Positions 55,724-64,000 of a DNA stretch of 64,000 nucleotides are shown piece by piece. Within the stretch, counting starts at the first letter, position 1. Each line of letters starts with the position of its first letter. The notes under the pieces are model-generated. The model made no database searches. It saw only the letters and a list, made by a program, of their open reading frames with translations, and was not told where the DNA came from. The translations under genes and the position numbers were made by a program. Origin of the DNA: Brevibacillus sp. JNUCC-41 (GTDB lineage: Bacteria; Bacillota; Bacilli; Bacillales; DSM-1321); assembly GCF_014844095.1 (NCBI RefSeq), contig NZ_CP062163.1, forward strand, positions 3,319,501-3,383,500, given 5' to 3'.

Positions 55724-55796
55724 CCATCCGTTTTGGGTAAAAGTGGCGGACATATCATTTTGAATAAGGTTGCCACAAACCAATCCCGCCGGATGG
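55724..55796 (+). other. Nested RNA structure after bshC
   Basis: CCATCCG (55724-55730) pairs with CGGATGG (55790-55796), and inside it GTGGC (55743-55747) pairs with GCCAC (55772-55776). It lies between the bshC stop and the terminator. It could be a stabilising 3' end or a small RNA; not recognised. Confidence 0.45.
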
Positions 55797-55807
55797 ATTA
55801 TAAATGT

Positions 55808-55840
55808 AAAAAAGACAGGTGCTAAAGCCTGTCTTTTTTT
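55808..55840 (+). terminator. Terminator of bshC
   Basis: AAAGACAGG pairs with CCTGTCTTT around an 8-nt loop, T7 follows. Confidence 0.9.
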
Positions 55841-56006
55841 CTGTTTCCTGGGCACTTGTCAGGTAGTATCTTCGACAGGAATTGTGGGGCTGCGTCTTAG
55901 TCTGAGTCCATTCGAGGGAAGTGCATGTTTATGTAAATAATTTGGCTAAATAAACTTAAGTAGAAAAGAAGGGAATTTTTACTTGGAAGGAGAAAGTAAA
56001 AACAAG

Positions 56007-56031
56007 TGGAGAAAGGTGGGGGAATGTGGTA
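56007..56031 (+). promoter_or_regulatory. MraZ operator repeats
   Basis: TGGAG, TGGGG and TGGTA start at 56007, 56017 and 56027, an exact 10-bp period, like the TGGGN repeats with 5-bp spacers that MraZ binds ahead of its own gene. Located about 31-55 bp before the mraZ start. The region 55841-56006 also has an AT-rich hairpin (TTTTTACTT ... AAGTAAAAA, 55976-56002). The mraZ promoter itself is not clear. Confidence 0.75.
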
Positions 56032-56061
56032 CATTGAGATTAGAATGTGGGGGTATTGGGT

Positions 56062-56493
56062 ATGTTCATGGGAGAGTACCATCATAACATCGATATAAAG
56101 GGCCGTTTGATAGTCCCGGTGAAATTCAGGGAAAATCTCGGGGAGCAATTTGTCCTTACCCGCGGACTCGATCAATGTTTATTTGGTTACCCTATGGAAG
56201 AGTGGAAGCTGCTTGAAGAAAAGCTGAAAGCCCTGCCCTTAACAAAAAAAGATGCCCGAGCCTTTACCCGTTTTTTCTTTTCTGCAGCTACAGAATGCGA
56301 AATTGATAAACAAGGGCGAATTAATATCCCCACGCCGCTTACTTCATATGGCCAATTGGAAAAAGAATGTGTAATTCTTGGTGTTACCAATCGTATTGAG
56401 ATTTGGAGCAAATCCCTTTGGGAAAACTATTTTTCAGCTTCTGAGGATTCTTTCGCTGAGATAGCAGAAAATATGATTGGCTTTGATATTTAA
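56062..56493 (+). CDS. mraZ: Transcriptional regulator MraZ
   Basis: 143 aa, the family length; two AbrB-like MraZ domains with the DxxxR pairs ([16 protein letters not shown] and [15 protein letters not shown]). It binds repeats ahead of its own operon and controls the mra/fts/mur cluster. ATG 56062 gives MFMGEY, the usual start; the frame from 56047 lacks a ribosome site. GGGGGT stands 8 nt ahead. Confidence 0.95.
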   Translation: MFMGEYHHNIDIKGRLIVPVKFRENLGEQFVLTRGLDQCLFGYPMEEWKLLEEKLKALPLTKKDARAFTRFFFSAATECEIDKQGRINIPTPLTSYGQLEKECVILGVTNRIEIWSKSLWENYFSASEDSFAEIAENMIGFDI

Positions 56494-56545
56494 GGCTGCC
56501 CCCAGAAATAGGGTCACTCAATAACCGATTGGAAGGATGTCTAAC

Positions 56546-57478
56546 ATGTTTCAACATACAACAGTGTTATTAAAAGAGACGGTTGATGGATTGAACATCA
56601 AACCTGATGGAATTTATGTGGATTGTACTTTAGGAGGAGCCGGTCACAGCGAATACTTACTTTCACAGCTCTCTGACAAGGGTAGGCTTTATGCTTTTGA
56701 TCAGGACGAAACGGCGATTCGGAATGCTAAGGAAAAATTGGAAAGCTATGGCGAACGTATTGTTCTTGTTCCTAATAATTTTAAATACTTAAAAGAAGAG
56801 TTGAATGCCCGCGGAATCGAGAAAGTGGACGGGATCCTATATGATTTGGGTGTTTCATCCCCACAATTGGATACACCAGAACGTGGTTTCAGCTATAACC
56901 ATGATGCACCTTTGGATATGAGGATGGACCAAAGTGCTGCCATTTCTGCCTATGATGTCGTGAATACTTGGTCATTCCATGATTTGCTGAGAATTTTCTT
57001 CCAATATGGCGAAGAAAAGTTTTCGAAACAAATTGCCAGGAAAATTGAAGCGGCACGTGAAATAAAACCGATTGAAACGACCTTCGAGCTTGTGGAGTTA
57101 ATTAAGGATGGAATACCAGCCCCGGCAAGACGTAAAGGCGGACATCCTGCGAAACGAGTGTTCCAAGCAATAAGAATCGCTGTGAATGACGAACTTGGTG
57201 TCTTTGAAGATTCCTTGGAGCAAGCCATATCGCTTTTGGATAAAGAAGGAAGAATATCTGTCATTACATTCCATTCACTAGAAGATAGAATTTGTAAAAC
57301 GGTATTTAAAAAAGCCAGCAGCATGCCGGACCTTCCGCCTGGACTTCCAGTTATCCCGGATGAATTCAAACCAACTATGAAAATAATTACGAGAAAACCG
57401 ATTTTGCCATCAGAAGAAGAATTGGAAGGGAATAATCGTTCCCGGTCGGCTAAGCTAAGAATCGCCGAAAAGCAATAA
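56546..57478 (+). CDS. rsmH: 16S rRNA (cytosine1402-N4)-methyltransferase
   Basis: MraW. 310 aa. SAM motif [11 protein letters not shown] near residue 25, then [20 protein letters not shown] and a C-terminal [13 protein letters not shown] 56546 is 9 nt after GGAAGG; ATG 56537 directly touches this site. Second gene of the mra cluster. Confidence 0.95.
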   Translation: MFQHTTVLLKETVDGLNIKPDGIYVDCTLGGAGHSEYLLSQLSDKGRLYAFDQDETAIRNAKEKLESYGERIVLVPNNFKYLKEELNARGIEKVDGILYDLGVSSPQLDTPERGFSYNHDAPLDMRMDQSAAISAYDVVNTWSFHDLLRIFFQYGEEKFSKQIARKIEAAREIKPIETTFELVELIKDGIPAPARRKGGHPAKRVFQAIRIAVNDELGVFEDSLEQAISLLDKEGRISVITFHSLEDRICKTVFKKASSMPDLPPGLPVIPDEFKPTMKIITRKPILPSEEELEGNNRSRSAKLRIAEKQ

Positions 57479-57511
57479 TCACAGAAAAAAATCAGTAGAG
57501 GGGGAACATGA

Positions 57512-57868
57512 ATGAGTTCCATAGCCAAAAAAATACAAGAACAGCAATATGAAGACCAACAGCAGCAACAGACGCACCAAACAGTGGTCATCCGTAAAGC
57601 GAAGATATCCATTGGTGAAGTTTTCTTACTATGTGCCCTTGCTATCATGGTTACCTTTATGGGAGTGAAAATAGTCTCTAATCAAGCGGCCATCTATGAA
57701 ACGAATAAAGAAATCCAGCTAGTGGAAACGTCGATTGAAGAACAGGGTAAAGTGAATGATGATTTGAAAGTGCAGGTTGCTGAACTTAGTACATACGAAA
57801 GAATTTGGAAAAAAGCTGCAGCGCTAGGGTTCAAGTTAAATGAGAATAATGTGAAGGGTGTGCAGTGA
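57512..57868 (+). CDS. ftsL: Cell division protein FtsL
   Basis: 118 aa. Gln-rich cytoplasmic N-terminus (QQYEDQQQQQTHQ), one membrane helix (about residues 36-58) and an extracellular coiled coil with heptads (NKEIQLVETSIEEQGK). Binds DivIC/FtsB and DivIB in the divisome. It ends at 57868, 2 nt before the pbpB start codon. Confidence 0.93.
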   Translation: MSSIAKKIQEQQYEDQQQQQTHQTVVIRKAKISIGEVFLLCALAIMVTFMGVKIVSNQAAIYETNKEIQLVETSIEEQGKVNDDLKVQVAELSTYERIWKKAAALGFKLNENNVKGVQ

Positions 57869-57870
57869 TA

Positions 57871-60027
57871 ATGCAGAAACAAAAAAATATGAAGCATGGG
57901 GCAGCCGGATTATTCTTCTTATTCGGCCTGCTCTTTTTTGTGTTAATCTGCCGCTTTTTGTATATTCAGGTGACAGGTACAGCAGGCGGGGAGGTACTGG
58001 CTTCAAAAATCGACAAGAAATATGAAAAAAAACAGGTCATAGAAGCAAAAAGGGGAAGCATACTCGATACTAAAGGTGAAGTCATCGCCGAGGATACTTC
58101 CTCCTATATCTTAAGGGCGGTACTCAGTGAAAAGGAGCCGGAGCATGTCAAGGATCCGGAAATGACTGCGAATAAGCTTGCTAAATATATCGATATGGAT
58201 GAACAGGACATCTATGAAAGACTTACGAAAAAAGAGGCATACCAGGTGGAGTTTGGCAGTGCCGGCAAGGATTTGACTCAGGTCACAAAGCAGAAAATAG
58301 AAAAATTGGAACTGCCGGGAATTACATTCGGAAGGACCAATAAACGTTTTTATCCTAATGGGATTTTCGCTTCCCATCTGATTGGCTATGTAGAAAAGGA
58401 TGAAAAAACGGGAGAAATGGCTGGTAAATTCGGCATCGAAAGGTACCTCAATAAAGAACTGCAGGAAACGGATGGGAAGCTGACATATGACAGTGACTCA
58501 TGGGGCTTCCTCTTACCTGATAAGGAAGAAAAGGTTGTTGCACCGGATAATGGCAATGATGTCATGCTTACCATCGACAAGAAAATACAAACATTCCTGG
58601 AAGACTCGATGAGCAAAGTGCAGGAAAAATACGATCCTGAACAAATCATAGCGATTGTCTCCAATCCGAAAACGGGGGAAATCGTGGCGATGGGGCAAAG
58701 GCCTACCTTCCATCCGACAACGAAAGTCGGTCTTACGGATACTTGGCGGAACCTGGCTATTGAAGAAACCTTCGAACCTGGATCAACCATGAAAACATTC
58801 ACCCTTGCCGCGGCTGTTGAGGAAGGGGTCTTTAATCCGAATGAAAGCTTTGTCGCTGGAACCTACAAAGCCGGATCAGGGAAAATCGGAGATCATAGCG
58901 GAATCGAAAGAGGGAAGAGCATGACCTTTCTTGAAGGGGTTCAACGTTCCTCAAACGTCGCTTTTGCTACTCTTGCAATGGATAAGATAGGAGCGGATAC
59001 TTTCCGTGAGTATTTGACTAAGTTCGGATTTGATAAAAAAACGGGAATTGACCTACCAAACGAGATAACTGGAAAAATTCAATACAAGTATAAGCTTGAA
59101 AAAGTTACCACTTCCTTTGGACAGGGTTCGACCGTTACACCGATTCAACAAATCCAAGCTGCATCCGCAATAGCCAATGACGGGAAAATGATGCGGCCGT
59201 ATGTGATAAAAAGCATTTCCGATCAGGATACGGGGAAAACTCTGAAAACAACTAAGCCGGAAGTTACAGGGCAACCGATTTCGGCAGAAACTGCAAAACA
59301 AGTACGTGATTATTTGGAAACGGTAATTTCCGCGAAAAAAGGAACAGGGAAAAAATATGCCATTGAAGGATATGAAGTAGCGGGGAAAACCGGTACTGCA
59401 CAAATTGCGGGTCCGACAGGTAGATATTTAGAAGGGAAAAATAACTATGTGTTCTCCTTTCTAGGCATGGCTCCAAAAGATGATCCGCAGTTGGTCATGT
59501 ATGTGGCGGTCAAGCAGCCGAAGTTAGGTGTATCTTATGTTGGGGCTGATCCATTGTCAGAGATATTTAATCCTGTCATGCAAAATAGCCTGCAATATCT
59601 AAACATAAAACCTTCTGAGGTGAAAAAACAAAAAGCAAATAAAATCGTGGACTATGCGAATCAAACCGAGAGTTCAGCTGTCAAAGAACTGAAGGAACTT
59701 GGCTATGATGTAAGTACGTTAGGAAGTGGACGTAAAGTGCTCGATCAATCCCCAAAAGCGGGGAGCGTACTCTTACAGGGTGAAAAGGTAATCCTCAGGA
59801 CGGAAGGCGAAATGAAAGTTCCTGACATGAAGGGATGGTCCCTGCGCGATGTTATGAAATTGGCTAAGGTCGCAAAACTGGATCTAAAAACTGAAGGTAC
59901 TGGATATGTGAGTAAACAAAGTCTTGAGCCAGGGAAAAAAGTAAAGGAAGGAGAGACATTCAATATTGAATTATCCCAGCCTGAGGGGGCTGGTGAAGAT
60001 ATACCGACAAAAGGGAAAACAGAGTGA
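57871..60027 (+). CDS. pbpB: Penicillin-binding protein 2B (division transpeptidase)
   Basis: Class B PBP, septal transpeptidase, about 718 aa. N-terminal membrane anchor, dimer domain, transpeptidase domain with SxxK in EPGSTMKTF near residue 307, SSN in QRSSNVAF, KTG in AGKTGTAQ, then two PASTA domains at the C-terminus. ATG 57871; GTG 57865 overlaps the end of ftsL. AAGGG lies ahead. A hairpin terminator follows at once. Confidence 0.95.
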   Translation: MQKQKNMKHGAAGLFFLFGLLFFVLICRFLYIQVTGTAGGEVLASKIDKKYEKKQVIEAKRGSILDTKGEVIAEDTSSYILRAVLSEKEPEHVKDPEMTANKLAKYIDMDEQDIYERLTKKEAYQVEFGSAGKDLTQVTKQKIEKLELPGITFGRTNKRFYPNGIFASHLIGYVEKDEKTGEMAGKFGIERYLNKELQETDGKLTYDSDSWGFLLPDKEEKVVAPDNGNDVMLTIDKKIQTFLEDSMSKVQEKYDPEQIIAIVSNPKTGEIVAMGQRPTFHPTTKVGLTDTWRNLAIEETFEPGSTMKTFTLAAAVEEGVFNPNESFVAGTYKAGSGKIGDHSGIERGKSMTFLEGVQRSSNVAFATLAMDKIGADTFREYLTKFGFDKKTGIDLPNEITGKIQYKYKLEKVTTSFGQGSTVTPIQQIQAASAIANDGKMMRPYVIKSISDQDTGKTLKTTKPEVTGQPISAETAKQVRDYLETVISAKKGTGKKYAIEGYEVAGKTGTAQIAGPTGRYLEGKNNYVFSFLGMAPKDDPQLVMYVAVKQPKLGVSYVGADPLSEIFNPVMQNSLQYLNIKPSEVKKQKANKIVDYANQTESSAVKELKELGYDVSTLGSGRKVLDQSPKAGSVLLQGEKVILRTEGEMKVPDMKGWSLRDVMKLAKVAKLDLKTEGTGYVSKQSLEPGKKVKEGETFNIELSQPEGAGEDIPTKGKTE

Positions 60028-60031
60028 AGAT

Positions 60032-60062
60032 AAAGAGGGGATCCAAATGGATCCCCTCTTTA
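60032..60062 (+). terminator. Hairpin terminator after pbpB
   Basis: AAAGAGGGGATCC pairs perfectly with GGATCCCCTCTTT around AAAT, then TAATT. The T-run is short, so partial readthrough to spoVD is possible. Confidence 0.8.
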
Positions 60063-60143
60063 ATTCTTTCAAACAAAGTTTGTAGTCTAGCATCGAGTAG
60101 ACAAGCATATATTGAAGCATGTATGAAATGGAGGTGCCTGTTT

Positions 60144-62066
60144 TTGCGTGTTTCGAATGTTACTGTCCGAAAACGGCTGGCAATCGCATTGGCGATCGGT
60201 ATCGTTGTTTTTTTTATCATTGATATCCGATTGGGAATTGTACAGTTTTATCTAGGGGATAAGTTGACGGGGCTGGCTAAAGACTCCTGGAGCAGGAATA
60301 TTCCTTTTGAAGCCAAACGAGGAGAAATTCTGGATCGGAATGGTGTTGAGCTGGCAACGAATATATCTGCACCAACAGTCTATGTCATCCCAAGACAGAT
60401 TGAGAATCCTGGGGAGACGGCGGAACAGCTTGCTTCAATATTGGATATGACAAAGGAAAAGGCTTATCAATGGTTAACGAAACAGGCGATGAGCGTCAGA
60501 ATTCCGGAAGGCAGAAAGATATCTCATGAAAAGGCGAAGGAAATTAAAGCATTAGGGATAAAGGGCGTTTACATCGCTGAGGATTCAAAGCGCCATTATC
60601 CATTTGGTGAATACCTTTCGCATGTTCTTGGCTTTACTGGCTCTGACAATCAAGGGTTGATGGGTATTGAATTGTCATATGATAAGGAACTAAGCGGGGA
60701 AAAGGGATTCGTAAAATTTTACTCCGATGCTAAAGGGAAAAGACTTGAAAATATGGCCGATGACTATAAGCCCCCTGTTGATGGTGATAACTTGAAGCTA
60801 ACCATCGATAGTAAAATCCAGACAATTGTGGAGAGGGAGCTCGATAATGCGGAGGCGACATATGATCCCGATGGTATAATTGCCATTGCGATGGATCCGA
60901 ATACAGGGGAAATATTGGCAATGTCAAGCAGGCCAACCTTCGATCCGGCCAACTTTCAAAATGTACCTTCAGAAGTATATAACCGTAATTTACCCGTTTG
61001 GAGTGTATATGAACCAGGTTCGACTTTTAAGATCATCACGCTTGCTGCGGCGCTTGAGGAAGGGAAGGTCGACTTACAAAAGGAACATTTTTACGATTCC
61101 GGACATGTGGAAGTGTCAGGGTCTACACTGCATTGCTGGAAAAGAGGAGGACATGGGGACCAGACTTTTCTTGAAGTCGTCGAGAACTCATGTAACCCTG
61201 GTTTTGTAGAATTAGGAAACCGGCTTGGTAAAGACAAGCTGTTTAAATATATAAATGATTTCGGGTTTGGGCAAAAGACAGGGATTGATTTAACCGGAGA
61301 AGGAAAAGGAATCATGTTCAACATGGATCAAGTGGGTCCGGTTGAGCAGGCAACGACAGCGTTTGGACAAGGTGTAGCTGTAACGCCCATTCAGCAGGTG
61401 ACAGCGGTATCGGCGGCTGTGAATGGCGGAACTTTGTATACACCTTATATCGCGAAGGATCTTGTTAATCCAAAAAATGGGGAAGTACTGATGCGAAAGA
61501 CCCCACAGGCGAAGAAAAAAGTGATTTCAGAAGCGACCTCTAAGAAAGTCCGTGAAGCACTTGAATCCGTTGTCGCCCAAGGTAGCGGTAAAGGAGCATT
61601 CGTGGAGTCGTACCGAGTCGGCGGGAAAACGGGTACAGCCCAAAAAGCTGAAAATGGCAGATACCTTGAAAATAATTATATTCTCTCATTCATTGGGGTC
61701 GCTCCAGCGGATGATCCGCAAATCGTCGTTTATATAGCTGTGGACAATCCTAAAGGAACGGTACAGTTCGGCGGGGTCGTTGCCGCACCGATCGTTGGGA
61801 ATATCATGGAGGATTCACTTAGGGCCATGGGCGTCAAGCCAAGAAAAAACCAGATTGAGAAGGAAACGGTCTGGACAGATCCGGTCATGGTCGAGGTACC
61901 TGACGTTGTGGGTATCAGCAAAAAAGAGTTGCAAACCCAGCTCATCGATCTTAAGCTGGATATTGCCGGAAATGGGGATAAAGTCATAAATCAAGCCCCC
62001 GATCCAGGTGTTAAAGTAAAACAAGGCTCCACAATAAGAATTTATCTTGGCGAAAATACAGAATAA
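60144..62066 (+). CDS. spoVD: Sporulation-specific penicillin-binding protein SpoVD
   Basis: Class B PBP for spore cortex synthesis, working with SpoVE. 640 aa. One membrane helix (about 14-32), transpeptidase domain with SxxK in EPGSTFKII, SCN in ENSCNPGF, KTG in GGKTGTAQ and one C-terminal PASTA domain. TTG 60144 is about 7 nt after GGAGGTG and gives MRVSNVTVRKRL; the frame from 60024 starts in pbpB. A separate mother-cell promoter is expected between 60062 and 60130. A CATATATT word (60106-60113) resembles a SigmaE -10, but no clear -35 fits. Confidence 0.94.
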   Translation: MRVSNVTVRKRLAIALAIGIVVFFIIDIRLGIVQFYLGDKLTGLAKDSWSRNIPFEAKRGEILDRNGVELATNISAPTVYVIPRQIENPGETAEQLASILDMTKEKAYQWLTKQAMSVRIPEGRKISHEKAKEIKALGIKGVYIAEDSKRHYPFGEYLSHVLGFTGSDNQGLMGIELSYDKELSGEKGFVKFYSDAKGKRLENMADDYKPPVDGDNLKLTIDSKIQTIVERELDNAEATYDPDGIIAIAMDPNTGEILAMSSRPTFDPANFQNVPSEVYNRNLPVWSVYEPGSTFKIITLAAALEEGKVDLQKEHFYDSGHVEVSGSTLHCWKRGGHGDQTFLEVVENSCNPGFVELGNRLGKDKLFKYINDFGFGQKTGIDLTGEGKGIMFNMDQVGPVEQATTAFGQGVAVTPIQQVTAVSAAVNGGTLYTPYIAKDLVNPKNGEVLMRKTPQAKKKVISEATSKKVREALESVVAQGSGKGAFVESYRVGGKTGTAQKAENGRYLENNYILSFIGVAPADDPQIVVYIAVDNPKGTVQFGGVVAAPIVGNIMEDSLRAMGVKPRKNQIEKETVWTDPVMVEVPDVVGISKKELQTQLIDLKLDIAGNGDKVINQAPDPGVKVKQGSTIRIYLGENTE

Positions 62067-62090
62067 GTATAATATAATATATGAATAGTT

Positions 62091-62124
62091 AAAGCGGCTG
62101 AAGAATCATCAGCCGCTTTGTTTA
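62091..62124 (+). terminator. Terminator of spoVD
   Basis: AAAGCGGCTGA pairs with TCAGCCGCTTT around a 7-nt loop; GTTT follows. It separates spoVD from murE. Confidence 0.82.
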
Positions 62125-62224
62125 CGGAGTCGGGATAACCCCGTATAATTGAAATTGGTTTCTCGACAAGCCAAGGCTAATCACATATAATGAATCCTCA
62201 AATTAAGTTGAGAGGGATGGAAAA

Positions 62225-63697
62225 ATGAAGCTTCACAAATTATTATCTTATTTACACTCCTTATTTACGTATGAAGGAGAAAATCCTGAAATCACCTCCA
62301 TTGAAAATGATAACCGTAAAGTCATAGACGGAAGTTTATTTGTTTGTATAAAAGGTTATACAGTCGATGGTCATGATTTTGCCCGACTTGCTGTAGAACA
62401 TGGAGCTGCAGCAGTCATTGCCGAAAGGCCGCTTGACCTCGATGTTCCCGTGATCGTAGTCAGGGATTCGAGCAGGGCGATGGCGGTGCTTGCCGATGCA
62501 TTCTATGGCCATCCAACTCAAAAGATGCGCTTGATCGGAATTACAGGTACGAATGGAAAGACGACGACCAGTCACTTATTGGAAAAGATTTTCGAGGATC
62601 GACAAGAAAAAACAGGCTTGATTGGCACGATGTATACAAAAATTGCCGATACGGTATATGAAACTAAGAATACGACGCCAGATAGCGTTACGCTGCAGAA
62701 GGCTTTTCATGAAATGGCCGAAGCATCCGTTACCACTGCGATTATGGAAGTCTCATCGCATGCACTTGAGCTTGGACGCGTCCATGGCTGTGATTATGAT
62801 ATTGCCGTCTTTACGAATCTCACACAGGATCATTTGGATTTTCATAAAACCATGGACAGATACAGGCAGGCAAAATCCTTATTTTTCTCACAGCTAGGCA
62901 ATGCTTACATAGAAAATCGTCCTAAATATGCTGTGCTTAATGCCGATGATGAGGCAACAGCTGATTTCATTAAAGCGACTGCTGCTACAGTCGTAACATA
63001 CGGCATAGACAAAGAAGCGGATATCAGGGCCAAGGATATACAAATTGATGCAAATGGCACATCGTTCACCTTGACAGCAGGTAAAGAAGAGCGTTACATT
63101 CAGCTGAAGCTAATTGGTAAATTCAGTGTTTATAATGTGCTCTCAGCAATCTCAGCTGCTTTGTGCGCCGGTAACGATCTAGATGAGACAATTAGATCCA
63201 TTGAGGATATAAAAGGTGTTGCAGGCCGTTTTGAGCTCATTACAGCGAATCAGGACTTCGCTGTCATTGTAGACTATGCCCATACTCCGGACAGTTTAGA
63301 AAATGTTCTAAAGACTGTTGGCGAGTTTGCCAGAAAGAAAATTTTCGTGATAGTGGGCTGCGGCGGGGACCGCGACAAGACAAAGCGTCCCATCATGGCC
63401 GAAATTGCATGCAGCTTGGCGACTGACCCGATCTTCACTTCGGATAATCCGCGCAGTGAAGATGCTGCCCAGATCCTCCGGGATATGGAAGCTGGTGTAG
63501 CAGGCAAAGAATATACCGTTATTGAAGATCGCAGGCAGGCGATAGCTTACGCTGTTACCAAGGCGGAAGAGGGCGACGTTATATTAATAGCCGGAAAAGG
63601 TCATGAAACCTATCAATTGGTCGGTGACGAAGTGCTTCACTTCGATGACCGTGAAGAAGCGGAAAAGGCGATTCAAAGTCGTCTGGGTTCAGTTTGA
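62225..63697 (+). CDS. murE: UDP-MurNAc-tripeptide synthetase (meso-DAP adding)
   Basis: Cytoplasmic ligase adding the third amino acid to the peptidoglycan precursor. 490 aa. ATP loop [14 protein letters not shown] near residue 109, [24 protein letters not shown] and [10 protein letters not shown]. The DNPR motif selects meso-diaminopimelate, not lysine. GAGAGGG lies 6-9 nt ahead of ATG 62225. Next gene is mraY. Confidence 0.96.
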   Translation: MKLHKLLSYLHSLFTYEGENPEITSIENDNRKVIDGSLFVCIKGYTVDGHDFARLAVEHGAAAVIAERPLDLDVPVIVVRDSSRAMAVLADAFYGHPTQKMRLIGITGTNGKTTTSHLLEKIFEDRQEKTGLIGTMYTKIADTVYETKNTTPDSVTLQKAFHEMAEASVTTAIMEVSSHALELGRVHGCDYDIAVFTNLTQDHLDFHKTMDRYRQAKSLFFSQLGNAYIENRPKYAVLNADDEATADFIKATAATVVTYGIDKEADIRAKDIQIDANGTSFTLTAGKEERYIQLKLIGKFSVYNVLSAISAALCAGNDLDETIRSIEDIKGVAGRFELITANQDFAVIVDYAHTPDSLENVLKTVGEFARKKIFVIVGCGGDRDKTKRPIMAEIACSLATDPIFTSDNPRSEDAAQILRDMEAGVAGKEYTVIEDRRQAIAYAVTKAEEGDVILIAGKGHETYQLVGDEVLHFDDREEAEKAIQSRLGSV

Positions 63698-63787
63698 ACC
63701 AAAGCTGAAATTGCCTTTGCGAAAAATAAGAAAAGACATCAAGCAGATTTTTATATTTGAATTGTGTTAGGAATGAGGGAGTAAGGA

Positions 63788-64000
63788 ATGTTGGAACAAG
63801 TGATTTTTTATACGATTTTGGTGGCGTTTTTAGTAACCGTTCTTCTTTCGCCGATTTTCATCCCGTTTTTAAGAAGATTGAAATTCGGGCAAAGTATTAG
63901 GGAAGAAGGCCCACAATCGCATCTGAAGAAAACCGGCACACCCACCATGGGCGGTTTGGTCATATTATTATCTGTAACCATCGCTACACTAGTCATGACT
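63788..64000 (+). CDS. mraY: Phospho-MurNAc-pentapeptide translocase, 5' part
   Basis: The first 71 codons, cut by the window end. [18 protein letters not shown] and [11 protein letters not shown] are diagnostic for MraY, which forms lipid I at the membrane. ATG 63788, GAGGGAGTAAGGA ahead. Confidence 0.93.
   Translation, partial: MLEQVIFYTILVAFLVTVLLSPIFIPFLRRLKFGQSIREEGPQSHLKKTGTPTMGGLVILLSVTIATLVMT

Noticed and set aside
60100..60130. Possible SigmaE promoter for spoVD
   Set aside because: The CATATATT -10-like word has no matching -35 at the right distance, so I did not list it as a feature.

Overview
The window reads as ordinary chromosomal DNA of a low-GC, spore-forming Bacillaceae. 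Gene order largely follows the Bacillus subtilis stretch from pdhC through speA, yktA/yktB, the yla genes, pycA, the cta cluster and the ylb genes into the mra/fts/mur cell-wall cluster. Spore genes (ylaJ, ylbD, ylbJ, gerR, spoVD), a DNPR-type MurE and bacillithiol synthesis (bshC) fit. A Peribacillus (B. simplex-like) source is a guess from memory. There is no rRNA, tRNA, prophage, insertion sequence or CRISPR array.

Layout. (1) 117-2891: pdhC and pdhD. (2) 3175-6850: a small membrane protein, a deacetylase lipoprotein, a DUF1885-like protein, then the dual-function RNA SR1 with its 41-residue peptide SR1P and two CcpN sites, converging on speA. (3) 7264-8556: a nitronate monooxygenase-like gene and yktA. 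(4) 8578-15757: a complete trpEGDCFBA operon behind two tandem tRNA-Trp T-box leaders, placed between yktA and yktB. (5) 15815-25061: yktB, ykzI, suhB, ylaF, typA, ylaH, ylaI, ylaJ, phoH-like ylaK, ylaL, ylaN, plus two unassigned proteins. (6) 25384-37765: pycA behind an unusual leader (no ftsW between ylaN and pycA), ctaA and ctaB divergent, ctaCDEFG and ctaM. (7) 37837-53980: yugN, the ylb genes, rsmD, coaD, tmcAL, rpmF, an enoyl-CoA hydratase, gerR, panE, DUF3397. (8) 54090-64000: bshC, mraZ with its operator repeats, rsmH, ftsL, pbpB, spoVD, murE and the 5' end of mraY.

The genes join into clear modules: pyruvate oxidation and carboxylation (pdhCD, pycA), an aa3/caa3 oxidase with its heme A supply and assembly factors, tryptophan synthesis controlled by tRNA charging, and division plus peptidoglycan synthesis. 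Many starts are TTG, each picked by a good Shine-Dalgarno and not by the longest frame.

Nothing here is convincingly a new large system. The best second looks are: a minus-strand terminator and promoter opposite the start of a possible 57-residue gene (43013-43279), the pycA leader, the SR1/CcpN locus, the tandem T-boxes, and a 52-bp perfect palindrome between pycA and ctaA.
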